A stretch of 16,027 nucleotides of DNA, from assembly GCA_021789755.1 (NCBI GenBank), contig JAJYJD010000056.1:1-16027 (forward strand), written 5' to 3'. The notes below the pieces were generated by a model, which saw only the letters and a program-made list of their open reading frames with translations, had not been told where the DNA came from and ran no database searches. Shown here piece by piece: positions 1 to 8,378 of this stretch. A program made the translations under genes and the position numbers. Numbering within the stretch: position 1 is the first letter of the stretch; each line of letters starts with the position of its first letter. The DNA comes from Bacteroidota bacterium. GTDB lineage: Bacteria > Bacteroidota > Ignavibacteria > Kryptoniales > JAKASW01.

Positions 1-268
1 TGTATCGTACAATGGCGGCTACCAGCAGCCCCGGCCGGAAGTGCGGCCCAGGACTTACAGGGTTATGAGGGTTACGCGCGTGCTGAGCCAGAGACCGGCT
101 TATGCGATGCCGGCACAGCAAGTTGCAAGGTATGAAGCGCCCCGGTTCCAACAGGGCGCTCCCAGTTATGGGTACAGGGCGGTGCCCCAACCTGAGATGA
201 GAACGTCGGTGTCGTCGGCGCGTGTCAGCAGTCCGGGCGCGGCGGGCGGAGGAAGAACGCGCCACTGA
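1..268 (+). CDS. C-terminal end of an Arg/Pro/Gln/Tyr-rich protein of unknown function (partial)
   Basis: The reading frame is open from the left edge (first full codon at base 2) to a TGA at 266-268, giving 88 visible residues; the true start lies outside the window. The visible part is low in complexity: rich in Arg, Pro, Gln, Tyr, Ser and Gly, with no hydrophobic segment and no catalytic motif, ending in a Gly-rich, basic tail (AAGGGRTRH). Such tails occur on secreted or envelope proteins with disordered C-termini, but I do not recognise the family. A GTG at 41 could be a start, but the frame is open and similar in composition before it, so a longer protein is more likely. That this is a real gene end, rather than a chance open frame, is moderately likely. 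Confidence 0.5.
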   Translation, partial: VSYNGGYQQPRPEVRPRTYRVMRVTRVLSQRPAYAMPAQQVARYEAPRFQQGAPSYGYRAVPQPEMRTSVSSARVSSPGAAGGGRTRH

Positions 269-377
269 TACTGCTCTTTGGCATATTTCGGACGGTACAT
301 TGCCTGGTCTACTGAAAGAGCGTTTCGTATCTCCGTCCTGAACCTGTTTGAATAATTGTCAGATGGATGGTATCAAT
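269..377. other. Intergenic leader before the FadL-like gene
   Basis: This 109-base stretch lies between the Arg/Pro-rich gene end and the FadL-like gene. It has two short inverted matches, GCTCTTT (273-279) with AAAGAGC (315-321) and GGACGG (290-295) with CCGTCC (333-338), which cross each other. Neither is followed by a T-run, so no intrinsic terminator is evident, and I see no convincing promoter hexamers. A Shine-Dalgarno-like GGATGG (364-369) precedes the ATG at 378. Confidence 0.4.
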
Positions 378-1868
378 ATGAAAAGCAGATTTCTGGTTTT
401 CCTTTCTTTCTCACTATTTGTTTCAGCCACGGTATACGCCCAATACCCCGAAGATGCTCTCCGTCTGGCTGAAACCGGTTATGGAATCAGTGCCAGGTCG
501 GTCGCGATGGGTAATGCGATGACCGGTCTCTCACAGGGGTTTGACGCGGTCCTTTTCAATCCCGCGGGACTGGCCCAGTCGCGTCAATCAGAAGTGACCG
601 GCAGCTTAAACCTTCTCGGTTACGATAACAACGCGACTTATTTCGGAAACAGCACCAGCGACTCCAGATCACAAACGAATCTTTCCGATATCGGACTGGT
701 ATATCCTTTCCCGACAACGCGAGGGAGTTTTGTGATAGCTTTCGGTTACAACAGATCCAATGATTTCAATTCGGTGCTCGGATTCAACGGCTTCAACCCG
801 AGGAGTTCGATTATTCCGACGCTTTTCAATAACGATGCGAATTACGATGTCCCTTTCCAGGTCGGCCTCGACGATGAAATTTATGATTCAACTACCGGGG
901 CCGTGACCATCACGCGGATGGTTGTTCAAAAGAATGTCCAGCAATCCGGGATTCAGAAGGAGTCCGGGGGGGTCGGTAACTGGTCTGTCAGCGCGGGTAT
1001 GGATATGGCGCAGGATTTCTCTATCGGTCTGACTCTTAATCTCATTACCGGGTTGTACAATTTTACCAGATCATTCCTGGAGACGGACCCAACGGGCCGT
1101 TTTGCCTCCGACACCCTTTCATCGCTTGCCGGCGCAGTGGGCTTCGGGAGTTTCAACTATTCCTTCACAGACAACCAGGATATCAGCGGTTGGAATGCCA
1201 AGCTTGGGTTTCTTTACCGCTTCACCGATCAGAATGGCAATACGATGGGAAGACTGGGTGTAACGATAACCTTCCCTTCATTCATTACCGTGAACGACAA
1301 TTTCTCGGACGCGGCCACTGCTTACTTTTTGACCGGAACTAGCTACAGTTATCCTCCTCCAGGCGTCAGCTCCGCGACCAGCAACAACTACGATGTCACG
1401 ACGCCTTTCAAGTTCGGTATCGGTGGTTCGGGAGGAACGAAGCAGTTGACACTTGCAGCAGACATAGAATACACGGACTGGACTCAGTTGCAATTTTCGA
1501 ATTCCAACCTGCCGAGCGGTTTTATCAACGGCTTGAACGATTCCATAGGTGCAGATTTTCGTGCGACTGTTTTGCTGAGGGGAGGCGCTGAACTGGCTTT
1601 AACAGACCCGGCATACTCGCTCTTCGTCCCGTATATCCGAGCAGGATTTTCTTATCTCCCTTCACCTTACAAGGGAGATGGCACCCCGCAGGCCCAAAAA
1701 TTTGCCAGCGGTGGAGTCGGGTTCAGGATTCAGAACAGCATAGTGATCGACCTTGCATATCAATACGGATGGTGGAATACCAGCCATCAGTTGTATGACG
1801 TTTACAGCAAGACGGCCGAGAAGGTCACAGACACAAATTTCATGTTTACGTTCAAGTACCAGTTCTGA
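378..1868 (+). CDS. OmpP1/FadL-family outer-membrane transport protein
   Basis: This is a predicted beta-barrel porin of the FadL/OmpP1/TodX type, a family that lets hydrophobic compounds cross the outer membrane. From the ATG at 378 the protein has 496 residues: a signal peptide with likely cleavage after VYA (about residue 21), then the family's N-terminal signature, seen here as the SARSVAMGNAMTGLS and VLFNPAGLA segments, where NPAG is the hallmark. The rest alternates polar and aromatic strands and ends in FKYQF, a typical outer-membrane C-terminal signal. The start at 378 is chosen over a TTG at 348 and an ATG at 363 because it directly precedes the signal peptide and has GGATGG eight bases upstream. 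The substrate cannot be read from sequence. A second barrel gene follows after 26 bases, so co-transcription is likely. Confidence 0.85.
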   Translation: MKSRFLVFLSFSLFVSATVYAQYPEDALRLAETGYGISARSVAMGNAMTGLSQGFDAVLFNPAGLAQSRQSEVTGSLNLLGYDNNATYFGNSTSDSRSQTNLSDIGLVYPFPTTRGSFVIAFGYNRSNDFNSVLGFNGFNPRSSIIPTLFNNDANYDVPFQVGLDDEIYDSTTGAVTITRMVVQKNVQQSGIQKESGGVGNWSVSAGMDMAQDFSIGLTLNLITGLYNFTRSFLETDPTGRFASDTLSSLAGAVGFGSFNYSFTDNQDISGWNAKLGFLYRFTDQNGNTMGRLGVTITFPSFITVNDNFSDAATAYFLTGTSYSYPPPGVSSATSNNYDVTTPFKFGIGGSGGTKQLTLAADIEYTDWTQLQFSNSNLPSGFINGLNDSIGADFRATVLLRGGAELALTDPAYSLFVPYIRAGFSYLPSPYKGDGTPQAQKFASGGVGFRIQNSIVIDLAYQYGWWNTSHQLYDVYSKTAEKVTDTNFMFTFKYQF

Positions 1869-1894
1869 GGTTTACCACGTTACGGAGGTGAGTC

Positions 1895-2596
1895 ATGATG
1901 CGCATTGCCAGGATTGCTTTACCTTTCGTTCTTTTGTTTACCGCAGTTGCCGTCCAGGGCCAGAGCCTCGGCGGCGGGATCTGTCCCGATAATCTCAGTT
2001 ACAGTGCGAAGTATTATCATGTTAATTCGACGGATAATTTATTCGGGGGTAACGTTTCTCCGTTCTCGTCCAGGCAGGGATTGATAGCTGCTCCGGAGTA
2101 TTCCCCGGTATTGATGAATGCCACGTCCCTGGGGTTCGGTGCTGTCGGAGATATACCGCTGCGCAGCAACATCTTTCTGAGAATCTCGATCATAGATTTA
2201 TTCTCTCCTGCGTTCGGCCCGTCCGGATCCGGCTATGGTTCGCAGGGAATCCTCATGCCGGTCCAGGTAGGGATCAGGGTCCCATTCCTGAGATCATACC
2301 TCGGGACACTGGGATACAGCCTTTACGGCGAAAGCTCGGCGGGTCTGTTGTTCGGATGGGCATATCCCACAAACGGATCCTTCATCGGTTATTCGCTGCC
2401 AAACAGCAGGTTCACATCCGGTGCTTCCGCTTATGCGGGTATCGGCAATTCGCTGCGGATCGATCGATATCTCGGTGTGTATTTGAACGGAGGGATTGGC
2501 TACTACGATCTTTTTTCCGCCACATTTATGCCGCAAACGAGATATCTGGTGCCTTCAATTTCTGCAGGATTTCTTTTCAATCTCATGCCGAGATAA
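1895..2596 (+). CDS. Predicted outer-membrane beta-barrel protein, unknown function
   Basis: The 233-residue product has an N-terminal signal peptide (MMRIARIALP onward, probable cleavage after VQG, about residue 22) and then a Gly/Tyr/Ser/Phe-rich body of alternating residues that suggests a small outer-membrane barrel. It contains no catalytic motif that I recognise and ends in LFNLMPR rather than a terminal Phe. The start is firm: GGAGGTG lies at 1884-1890, just before tandem ATG codons at 1895 and 1898. It follows the FadL-like gene by 26 bases, so it may be an accessory of that porin or just an operon neighbour. The family is not recognised; the export and barrel calls are inference from composition. 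Confidence 0.7.
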   Translation: MMRIARIALPFVLLFTAVAVQGQSLGGGICPDNLSYSAKYYHVNSTDNLFGGNVSPFSSRQGLIAAPEYSPVLMNATSLGFGAVGDIPLRSNIFLRISIIDLFSPAFGPSGSGYGSQGILMPVQVGIRVPFLRSYLGTLGYSLYGESSAGLLFGWAYPTNGSFIGYSLPNSRFTSGASAYAGIGNSLRIDRYLGVYLNGGIGYYDLFSATFMPQTRYLVPSISAGFLFNLMPR

Positions 2597-2661
2597 TACA
2601 CAGTTACGCGGCGCCTTCCTTTCGGTTGTTACATTGGCATACGCATCACTAAATTGTGTAA

Positions 2662-5082
2662 GTGAAACGGATTAAGTTCGCAACGGCGGTTATCTCTCTT
2701 ACACTTCTAATCATCCTTATAAGTGTAATCCTCCTTCTCAGAAAGATCGGGACTTCCTCCTTGCCGGAGGAAGACGGTCAGATCAATGTCCCGGGGCTCG
2801 GTGCGCCCACAGAAGTGAAACGCGACAGCCTGGGCGTCCCTTACATAACGGCCAGTTCGGACTCGGACGCTTATTTTGCACTCGGGTTCGTGCACGCGCA
2901 GGACCGGCTCTTTCAGATGGAAATGTACAGGCGGGCAGGTGAGGGGAAGCTGAGTGAGATATTCGGAAACAAAACGATCGCTGTCGATGAACTATTCAGG
3001 ACACTGCTTTTCAAAGAAATGGCGGACTCACTTTACAATGCTTCCTCTCCGCTCAGCAAGGAAATACTACGTTGGTATTCGAACGGTGTCAACGCGTACA
3101 TCTCGACCGCCAAGGTACTCCCCGCCGAGTTTGCCATGCTCGGGTTTTCGCCGCGTCCCTGGAAGCCGCGGGACAGCTTCATCGTCGCCAGGCTGATGGC
3201 CTGGGAGCTAAACATCTCATGGTGGACAAAACCGGTCTTCGGCGAACTCTACGACAGTCTCGGTGCTGAAAGGGCCGCACTGCTTATACCTCTCTTTTCC
3301 GGCACAAATGAAAGGAGAACTCCGAAACCGCCTGCGAGGGCATCGGCGTCTCTCAACGGTTTTATGGAATCGAACTCGGCAGCTCTCGCCTTTCTTGAGG
3401 GTGTGAAGGCGCCTGACGGTTTCGGAAGTAATAACTGGACGATATCGCCAAAGAAGACCGACGGCGGATCGGCTTTACTTTGTAATGACCCTCACCTTGC
3501 CTTCAGCGAGCCGGCGAAATGGTACTATGTGTCTATCTCTGCTCCCTCGCTGCATGTCCTCGGTGTTTCATTACCGGGGACACCTGGAATCGTAATCGGA
3601 CGAAACCCGGACATCGCCTGGGGGATGACCAACGTTATGGCCGATGACTCGGACTTCTACATCATGCAGCCCGACTCCTCTGACGCCGACCGGTACTGGT
3701 TTAACGGAAAGCTTCTTTCGTTCGTCACGACTGAAGACACTATAAAAATAAAAGGTACCTCGCCGTACATATTCAGACGACGCATGACGGTGGTCGGTCC
3801 TGTCGTGAGCGGTGTGATTTCCAGTTCTTATGCGACCACCGCGCTGGGTGCCAACAAAACCGAGCCCGGCGGGATAACAGCGCTTCGGTGGTCGGCATAC
3901 TGGCCCAGCGACGAAGTGAGATCGATGTACCTCTTAAACACAGCGAAGAACTTCCAGGACTTTGTCGCTGCGCTCAAGTACTTCGGCGCTCCCGCTCAGA
4001 ATTTCGTCTATGCCGACGTCAGCGGCAACATAGGTTACAAGGCCGCGGGAAATATTCCACTGCGCCGCTATTCTCTGCCATTTCTACCTCAACCCGGAAA
4101 TTCGAGCAAGGCCGTCTGGGATGCGTTCATCCCGTTCAAATCACTCCCCGAGAGCTACAACCCGATGGCGGACTATATCGCTACGGCCAACAACCGCACG
4201 ACCCCCGACAACTATTCCTACTACATCACCAATTTATATGAACCTTCCTCACGCATAGACAGGATTACCTCCTTCATCAGCCATCACGATACGATGAGCG
4301 TCGCCCTTTCAAGGCAACTCCAGCTTGACTACTACTCCGATTTCATGACCCTGCTCAACAGTCGTATCCTGGCGGCGTGCGACAGCGAAAACTATTTCCC
4401 TAAGGAAATCATCTACCTTAAAAACTTTGACGGAAACATTACAGCGAAGAGCACGGCGGCTTCAATCCTGAACTATGCATTCGTCGATCTGGTCAGGAGT
4501 GTCTTCAGACCAGTTCTGGGCAAATCGCTCTTCGAGAAGTATGTGCTGATAAGTAATGTGCCGACCAGAATACTGGAGAGTTATCTGACCAGCCCCGAAA
4601 GATTAGGCGAACTGTACGGTATCGCCAACGGCGACAGCCTCCTCGATATGAGGCTTGCTCAGAGCCTGGAGAGGGCGCTGCAGCAGCTGAGAGACAAGTT
4701 CGGGCCGCGTCCGATTAAGTGGATGTGGGGAGATATTCATACGCTGGAGCTTAAACATCCTATGAGTTCAAACTCGCTCATCAGGACCTTGTATGATCTC
4801 GGCCCGTTCCAGAGGGGCGGCAACAACACGACGGTAAACAACGGAGAATACTCGCTTGATGATCCGTATAAGATGGTGATCGGGCCGTCGATGAGGATGA
4901 TTGTGGATATGGGCAAACCCGGGATGTATTTCAGCCTGCCCGGAGGAGAATGCGGCCAGCTCCTCAGTCCGCATTACTCCGATTTCATGAACGGTTACCT
5001 CAGAGGGGATCTGACATTCTTCCCTATGGAGATTTCCCGGGAGGGGACGGTGCATCAACTTGAACTGCTCCCGCCGCCATGA
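2662..5082 (+). CDS. Penicillin-acylase-family N-terminal-nucleophile hydrolase, membrane anchored
   Basis: The family (penicillin G acylase, AHL and cephalosporin acylases) hydrolyses amide bonds and matures by self-cleavage. The 806-residue precursor has an N-terminal hydrophobic segment (about residues 8-26) lacking an obvious cleavage site, suggesting a periplasm-facing anchor. The alpha-chain hallmark ALGFVHAQDRLFQMEMYRR is near residues 73-91. The nucleophile is predicted to be Ser256 in FGSNNWT, exposed by cleavage after Gly255; NDPHL follows at 275-279. YADVSGNIGY (about 450-459) resembles the segment holding the oxyanion Asn in penicillin G acylase. Length is usual. The start is GTG: an in-frame TAA (2659-2661) lies directly before it, yet no Shine-Dalgarno is visible. 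The stop overlaps the sirtuin start as ATGA. Substrate is unknown; quorum-signal or amino-acyl amides are possible. Confidence 0.92.
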   Translation: MKRIKFATAVISLTLLIILISVILLLRKIGTSSLPEEDGQINVPGLGAPTEVKRDSLGVPYITASSDSDAYFALGFVHAQDRLFQMEMYRRAGEGKLSEIFGNKTIAVDELFRTLLFKEMADSLYNASSPLSKEILRWYSNGVNAYISTAKVLPAEFAMLGFSPRPWKPRDSFIVARLMAWELNISWWTKPVFGELYDSLGAERAALLIPLFSGTNERRTPKPPARASASLNGFMESNSAALAFLEGVKAPDGFGSNNWTISPKKTDGGSALLCNDPHLAFSEPAKWYYVSISAPSLHVLGVSLPGTPGIVIGRNPDIAWGMTNVMADDSDFYIMQPDSSDADRYWFNGKLLSFVTTEDTIKIKGTSPYIFRRRMTVVGPVVSGVISSSYATTALGANKTEPGGITALRWSAYWPSDEVRSMYLLNTAKNFQDFVAALKYFGAPAQNFVYADVSGNIGYKAAGNIPLRRYSLPFLPQPGNSSKAVWDAFIPFKSLPESYNPMADYIATANNRTTPDNYSYYITNLYEPSSRIDRITSFISHHDTMSVALSRQLQLDYYSDFMTLLNSRILAACDSENYFPKEIIYLKNFDGNITAKSTAASILNYAFVDLVRSVFRPVLGKSLFEKYVLISNVPTRILESYLTSPERLGELYGIANGDSLLDMRLAQSLERALQQLRDKFGPRPIKWMWGDIHTLELKHPMSSNSLIRTLYDLGPFQRGGNNTTVNNGEYSLDDPYKMVIGPSMRMIVDMGKPGMYFSLPGGECGQLLSPHYSDFMNGYLRGDLTFFPMEISREGTVHQLELLPPP

Positions 5083-5837
5083 CGATCCCCGAGGGGCTGC
5101 AGAGGATCCTTGCGACGGCCAATGACGTCGTCGTACTGACCGGGGCCGGTATTTCCGCTGAGAGCGGAATCCCGACGTTTCGCGGCGAGGATGGATTATG
5201 GAGTAAGCTCAAGCCGGAAGAGCTTGCAAGTTTCGACGCGTTCCTGAGTAACCCTGAGCTTGTCTCGGAATGGTACCAGCACCGCCGTCACATCACCAGA
5301 GAGTCCAAACCGAACGCAGCCCACACGGCATTGGTCGAGATGGAGAAATACTTCCGGCGTTTCACCGTTGTGACCCAGAATGTGGACAACCTTCACAGGC
5401 GCGCGGGGTCGAAGAATATCGCCGAGCTTCATGGGAATATCGAACGCAATTACTGCCTCGGATGCAGGAAGAGGTATGACGGCGCCGACTTCGATGCTAA
5501 CGGCTCCTTCAGGTGTTCTAAATGCGGAGGCCTGATAAGGCCGGACATCGTCTGGTTCGGTGAGATGCTTCCCGCGGACCAGTGGGACGTCGCCGAGACG
5601 GCGGCCGCAACCGCGGACGTTATGTTCGTCGTAGGTACCTCCGCAGTCGTCTATCCCGCGGCGGAATTGCCGGTGACCGTCAGAAGATCCGGCGGGAAGA
5701 TCGTGGAGGTAAACATAGAGGAAACGCCTTTGACCGGGTTTGCGGATTTCTCTTTACAAGGGTCGGCGTCGAATGTTCTCTCGGAAATAATCGACAAAAT
5801 AAAGGAGCTGCGCGGAGTTGCAAAAGACACAGAATAG
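5079..5837 (+). CDS. cobB: NAD-dependent protein deacylase, Sir2 family (CobB/SIRT5-like)
   Basis: This cytoplasmic sirtuin removes acyl groups from lysines using NAD+, yielding nicotinamide and O-acyl-ADP-ribose. The 252 residues show the full motif set: GAGISAESGIPTFR (22-35), TQNVDNLH (99-106), catalytic His118 in ELHGN, a zinc site of Cys126/Cys129 and Cys146/Cys149, VGTSAVVYPA near 185-194, and VEVNIE near 209-214. Tyr66 and Arg69 in the segment EWYQHRR match the Tyr-x-x-Arg pair that in CobB and SIRT5 binds the carboxylate of succinyl- or malonyl-lysine, so desuccinylase activity is expected by homology. The ATG at 5079 overlaps the acylase stop as ATGA and has no clear Shine-Dalgarno, so translation is probably coupled. 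Pyruvate kinase begins inside its 3' end. Confidence 0.95.
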   Translation: MTIPEGLQRILATANDVVVLTGAGISAESGIPTFRGEDGLWSKLKPEELASFDAFLSNPELVSEWYQHRRHITRESKPNAAHTALVEMEKYFRRFTVVTQNVDNLHRRAGSKNIAELHGNIERNYCLGCRKRYDGADFDANGSFRCSKCGGLIRPDIVWFGEMLPADQWDVAETAAATADVMFVVGTSAVVYPAAELPVTVRRSGGKIVEVNIEETPLTGFADFSLQGSASNVLSEIIDKIKELRGVAKDTE

Positions 5838-7242
5838 GAAGACGAAAATTGTCTGCACACTGGGGCCGGCGTCGGATACCGAACAGAAGATCAGGGACCT
5901 CATCGATGCCGGGGCTGACGTCTTCAGGTTGAATTTCTCCCATGGTACTCATGAAGAGCATTCGAAGCATATAAGAATCATACGCGGCCTCGAAGAGGTC
6001 ACCGGGAAAAGGTTCGCCATAATTCAGGATCTCCAGGGCCCAAAGATAAGGGTCGGTGAAATAGACGGCACGATGATTTTGAAGAACGGCAGCACCGTTG
6101 TCCTGACAACCGACGGCAGGAAAGGAGACGGTAAAAAGATCCCTGTGACCTATGAAGGGATGATCAACGATGTCAGAGTCGGCGACAGGATTCTGATGGA
6201 TGACGGGCTCCTCGAGTTAAAGGCAAAATCTTTGCGAGGGAAGGAGATAGAGTGCGAGGTGATAAACGGGGGCCCCTTGACGTCTCACAAGGGCATCAAC
6301 CTTCCGGGTGTAAATGTCAGCATACCTTCGCTCACGGAGAAGGATATCGAGGATCTGAAGTTCGGCGTAGAAAACGGTGTCGATTTCATTGCGCTCTCAT
6401 TCGTCCGGCACGCATCGGACGTACTGGACCTTCGTAAATTGCTCGCCGGTTTGAATGGCGAGCAGGGAATAATCGCCAAGATCGAGAAACCTGAAGCGGT
6501 TGACGAGATTGACTCCATTATCGAAGCCAGCGACGCTATAATGGTGGCCCGCGGTGATCTTGGAGTCGAAGTGCCGATAGAGGAAGTTCCGATCCTTCAG
6601 AAGTCGATTATTCGCAAGTGCAATGAATACGGGAAACCGGTCATCACAGCGACTCAGATGCTCGACTCGATGATACGCGAGCCTCGTCCGACAAGGGCGG
6701 AGGCTACAGACGTGGCGAACGCGGTGTTTGACGGGACGGACGCCGTTATGCTGAGCGGTGAAACGTCCGCCGGTAATTTTCCTGTCGAAGCCGTGAAGAC
6801 GATGGTATCGATAGTTGTGATGGCTGAATCTCATCTTGGCCTCGTCGAAAGGAAGATGAATTATAAGACGGTCCGCGACGATTTCACGGACGCGATTGCG
6901 GAGGCGGCCTGTCAGCTCGCGAAGTTAGTCGACGCATCATTCATCATACCGATTACGAACACCGGAACGACAGCCCGCGCGCTGTCGAAGTACAGGCCTC
7001 AAGTGCCGGTCTTCGCGATCACCGAGAGCGTCGACGTTGTCAGGAAACTGCTGCTCATTTGGGGAGTGTTCCCAATCGAGGTGGAATCTCTGTCCGGCAC
7101 AGACGCGATGCTGACGCAGGTGAGCTCTATTTTGAAATCGCTCTCGCTCGCCTCTCCCGGCGACACTTACGTGCTCACGGCTGGTACTCCGCTCCTCGCC
7201 AGGGGAACTACGAATACGCTGAGGATTGAGAAAATACTCTGA
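5818..7242 (+). CDS. pyk: Pyruvate kinase
   Basis: The enzyme transfers phosphate from phosphoenolpyruvate to ADP, giving pyruvate and ATP, the last step of glycolysis. The product has 474 residues, normal for bacterial enzymes. Visible motifs are KTKIVCTLGPAS near the N-terminus, RLNFSH (37-42) with substrate-binding Arg37, Asn39 and Ser41, DLQGPKIRVG (71-80), catalytic Lys221 and metal-binding Glu223 in IAKIEKPEAV, metal-binding Asp247 in MVARGDLGVEV, ITATQMLDSM (276-285), and a complete C-terminal domain with NTGTTARALSKYRP. The start is TTG at 5818, the first start codon after an in-frame TAA, with AAAGGAG at 5801-5807; the N-terminus (QNRKTKIVCTLGP) aligns well with the family. The first 20 bases lie inside the sirtuin gene, so the two are co-transcribed. 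Confidence 0.97.
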   Translation: MQKTQNRKTKIVCTLGPASDTEQKIRDLIDAGADVFRLNFSHGTHEEHSKHIRIIRGLEEVTGKRFAIIQDLQGPKIRVGEIDGTMILKNGSTVVLTTDGRKGDGKKIPVTYEGMINDVRVGDRILMDDGLLELKAKSLRGKEIECEVINGGPLTSHKGINLPGVNVSIPSLTEKDIEDLKFGVENGVDFIALSFVRHASDVLDLRKLLAGLNGEQGIIAKIEKPEAVDEIDSIIEASDAIMVARGDLGVEVPIEEVPILQKSIIRKCNEYGKPVITATQMLDSMIREPRPTRAEATDVANAVFDGTDAVMLSGETSAGNFPVEAVKTMVSIVVMAESHLGLVERKMNYKTVRDDFTDAIAEAACQLAKLVDASFIIPITNTGTTARALSKYRPQVPVFAITESVDVVRKLLLIWGVFPIEVESLSGTDAMLTQVSSILKSLSLASPGDTYVLTAGTPLLARGTTNTLRIEKIL

Positions 7243-7474
7243 GGTTCGGCGAAGCGCACTCGTTTGACAGTAATCGGACAGAATCCTAAATTATTGCATT
7301 AAACCGGCGCCGTCTGAACGGGAAAGAAGCGGAAGCGCGGCAAGGACGGTCAGGCAAGAGAGCACAAGGGTGCGGAGGGTTTCAGCTGTCGGTGAATGAA
7401 TTGACTCTTCATATAGAACTGTATCGTGTGAGAACCGTAAACCTGTAAACTGGAGATTGGAAGGAGGACTCATC
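7243..7474. other. Intergenic region, pyruvate kinase to SPFH gene
   Basis: These 232 bases hold no supported gene. A candidate promoter lies near the left end (listed separately), and a strong Shine-Dalgarno (AAGGAGGA, 7461-7468) marks the right end. No hairpin plus T-run typical of an intrinsic terminator is visible after pyruvate kinase. A minus-strand open frame crosses the gap, but its amino half is only the complement of the SPFH gene start. Confidence 0.6.
7264..7292 (+). promoter_or_regulatory. Candidate sigma-70-like promoter for the SPFH gene
   Basis: A perfect TTGACA (7264-7269) is followed after 17 bases by TAAATT (7287-7292), a four-of-six match to TATAAT. It sits 22 bases after the pyruvate kinase stop and about 180 bases before the SPFH start, so the leader would be long. 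The match is to the general bacterial consensus; this lineage's own consensus is unknown. Confidence 0.4.
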
Positions 7475-8362
7475 ATGGACACTGAAAGCGGTCTATCAGC
7501 ACTCTGGATCATCCTGGCGATTGTCGCATTCCTGATATTCCTGTGGGGGATACGCATCATCCGCCCCACTCACCGCGCACTCGTGGAGCGCCTCGGCAAA
7601 TATAAGAAATTCGCCATGCCGGGCTTCCACTGGATCATCCCCATTATAGACAGGATGGTCAGCATCAACATAACCGAGACAATGGTCGGAGCGGAGCCGC
7701 AGGAGATCATCACGAACGACAATCTAAATGCGACGGTCGACGCGCAAATCTATTATAAGATCAAGCAGGACGAAGAAAGCGTCAAGAAAAGTCAGTACAA
7801 CGTGAACAGCATCGAATACCAGATCGTCAACCTGACGAGAACTACGTTGAGAAACATACTCGGAACGATGACGCTGAAATCTGCCAACAGCGAGCGCGGG
7901 AGGATCAACAAAGACTTGATCGATATTCTTGTCAGGGAGACGGGAAGCTGGGGAATCGAGATCGTAAGGGCCGAGTTGAAGGAGATCGATCCGCCGAAGG
8001 ATGTCCAGGAGACGATGAACAAAATTGTAAAGGCGGAGAATGAAAAAATTGCCGCAGTTGATTTTGCCACCGCCGCGGAAACCACAGCCGACGGTGAAAA
8101 ACGTGCCGCAATCAAAAAAGCCGAAGGCGTAAGACAATCCCAGATTCTCCAGGCAGAAGGCGAGGCGGAGGCGATCAGGCTGGTCAACGAGGCGGCAAAC
8201 CAATATTTCGTGGGCAACGCTCAACTCTTGAAGCGGCTTGAGACCGTCCAGGCGTCCCTCCAACAAAACACGAAGATAGTCGTCCCGGCGAACCAGGAGC
8301 TTGTCAACGTCATCGGCGATATGGCAGGCATAGTTCCCATAAAGAAACCTGCCGGACAGTAG
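7475..8362 (+). CDS. SPFH/stomatin-like (QmcA/slipin-type) membrane protein
   Basis: Members of this family form large oligomeric membrane scaffolds linked to membrane microdomains and protease control. From the ATG at 7475 the protein has 295 residues: one N-terminal membrane segment (about 9-25), the SPFH domain starting at RIIRPTHRALVERLGKY with PGFHWIIPIID soon after, and EPQEIITNDNLNATVDAQIYY as the strongest family stretch. An Ala/Glu/Lys-rich coiled coil (about 185-240) follows, then a C-terminal segment including NTKIVVPANQELVN. The ATG has AAGGAGGA seven bases upstream, so an in-frame TTG at 7457 is rejected. No NfeD-type partner gene is adjacent, which fits the QmcA-like branch. The next gene starts 16 bases downstream, so an operon is likely. 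Confidence 0.93.
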   Translation: MDTESGLSALWIILAIVAFLIFLWGIRIIRPTHRALVERLGKYKKFAMPGFHWIIPIIDRMVSINITETMVGAEPQEIITNDNLNATVDAQIYYKIKQDEESVKKSQYNVNSIEYQIVNLTRTTLRNILGTMTLKSANSERGRINKDLIDILVRETGSWGIEIVRAELKEIDPPKDVQETMNKIVKAENEKIAAVDFATAAETTADGEKRAAIKKAEGVRQSQILQAEGEAEAIRLVNEAANQYFVGNAQLLKRLETVQASLQQNTKIVVPANQELVNVIGDMAGIVPIKKPAGQ

Positions 8363-8378
8363 TCGAACCGGAGTGATT

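Noticed and set aside
273..338. Two crossing short inverted matches before the FadL-like gene that could form a pseudoknot riboswitch
   Set aside because: Arms are only 6-7 bases, chance matches are likely, and no known riboswitch core is visible.
2597..2661. TACACA / TGTGTA inverted pair in the gap before the acylase as a terminator or operator
   Set aside because: Only six bases with a loop of about 47, no GC stem and no T-run.
7291..7569. A 92-codon minus-strand frame spanning the gap before the SPFH gene, with a hydrophobic stretch near its end
   Set aside because: Its first third is the complement of the SPFH gene start, no ribosome site or promoter is visible, and the sequence resembles no family.
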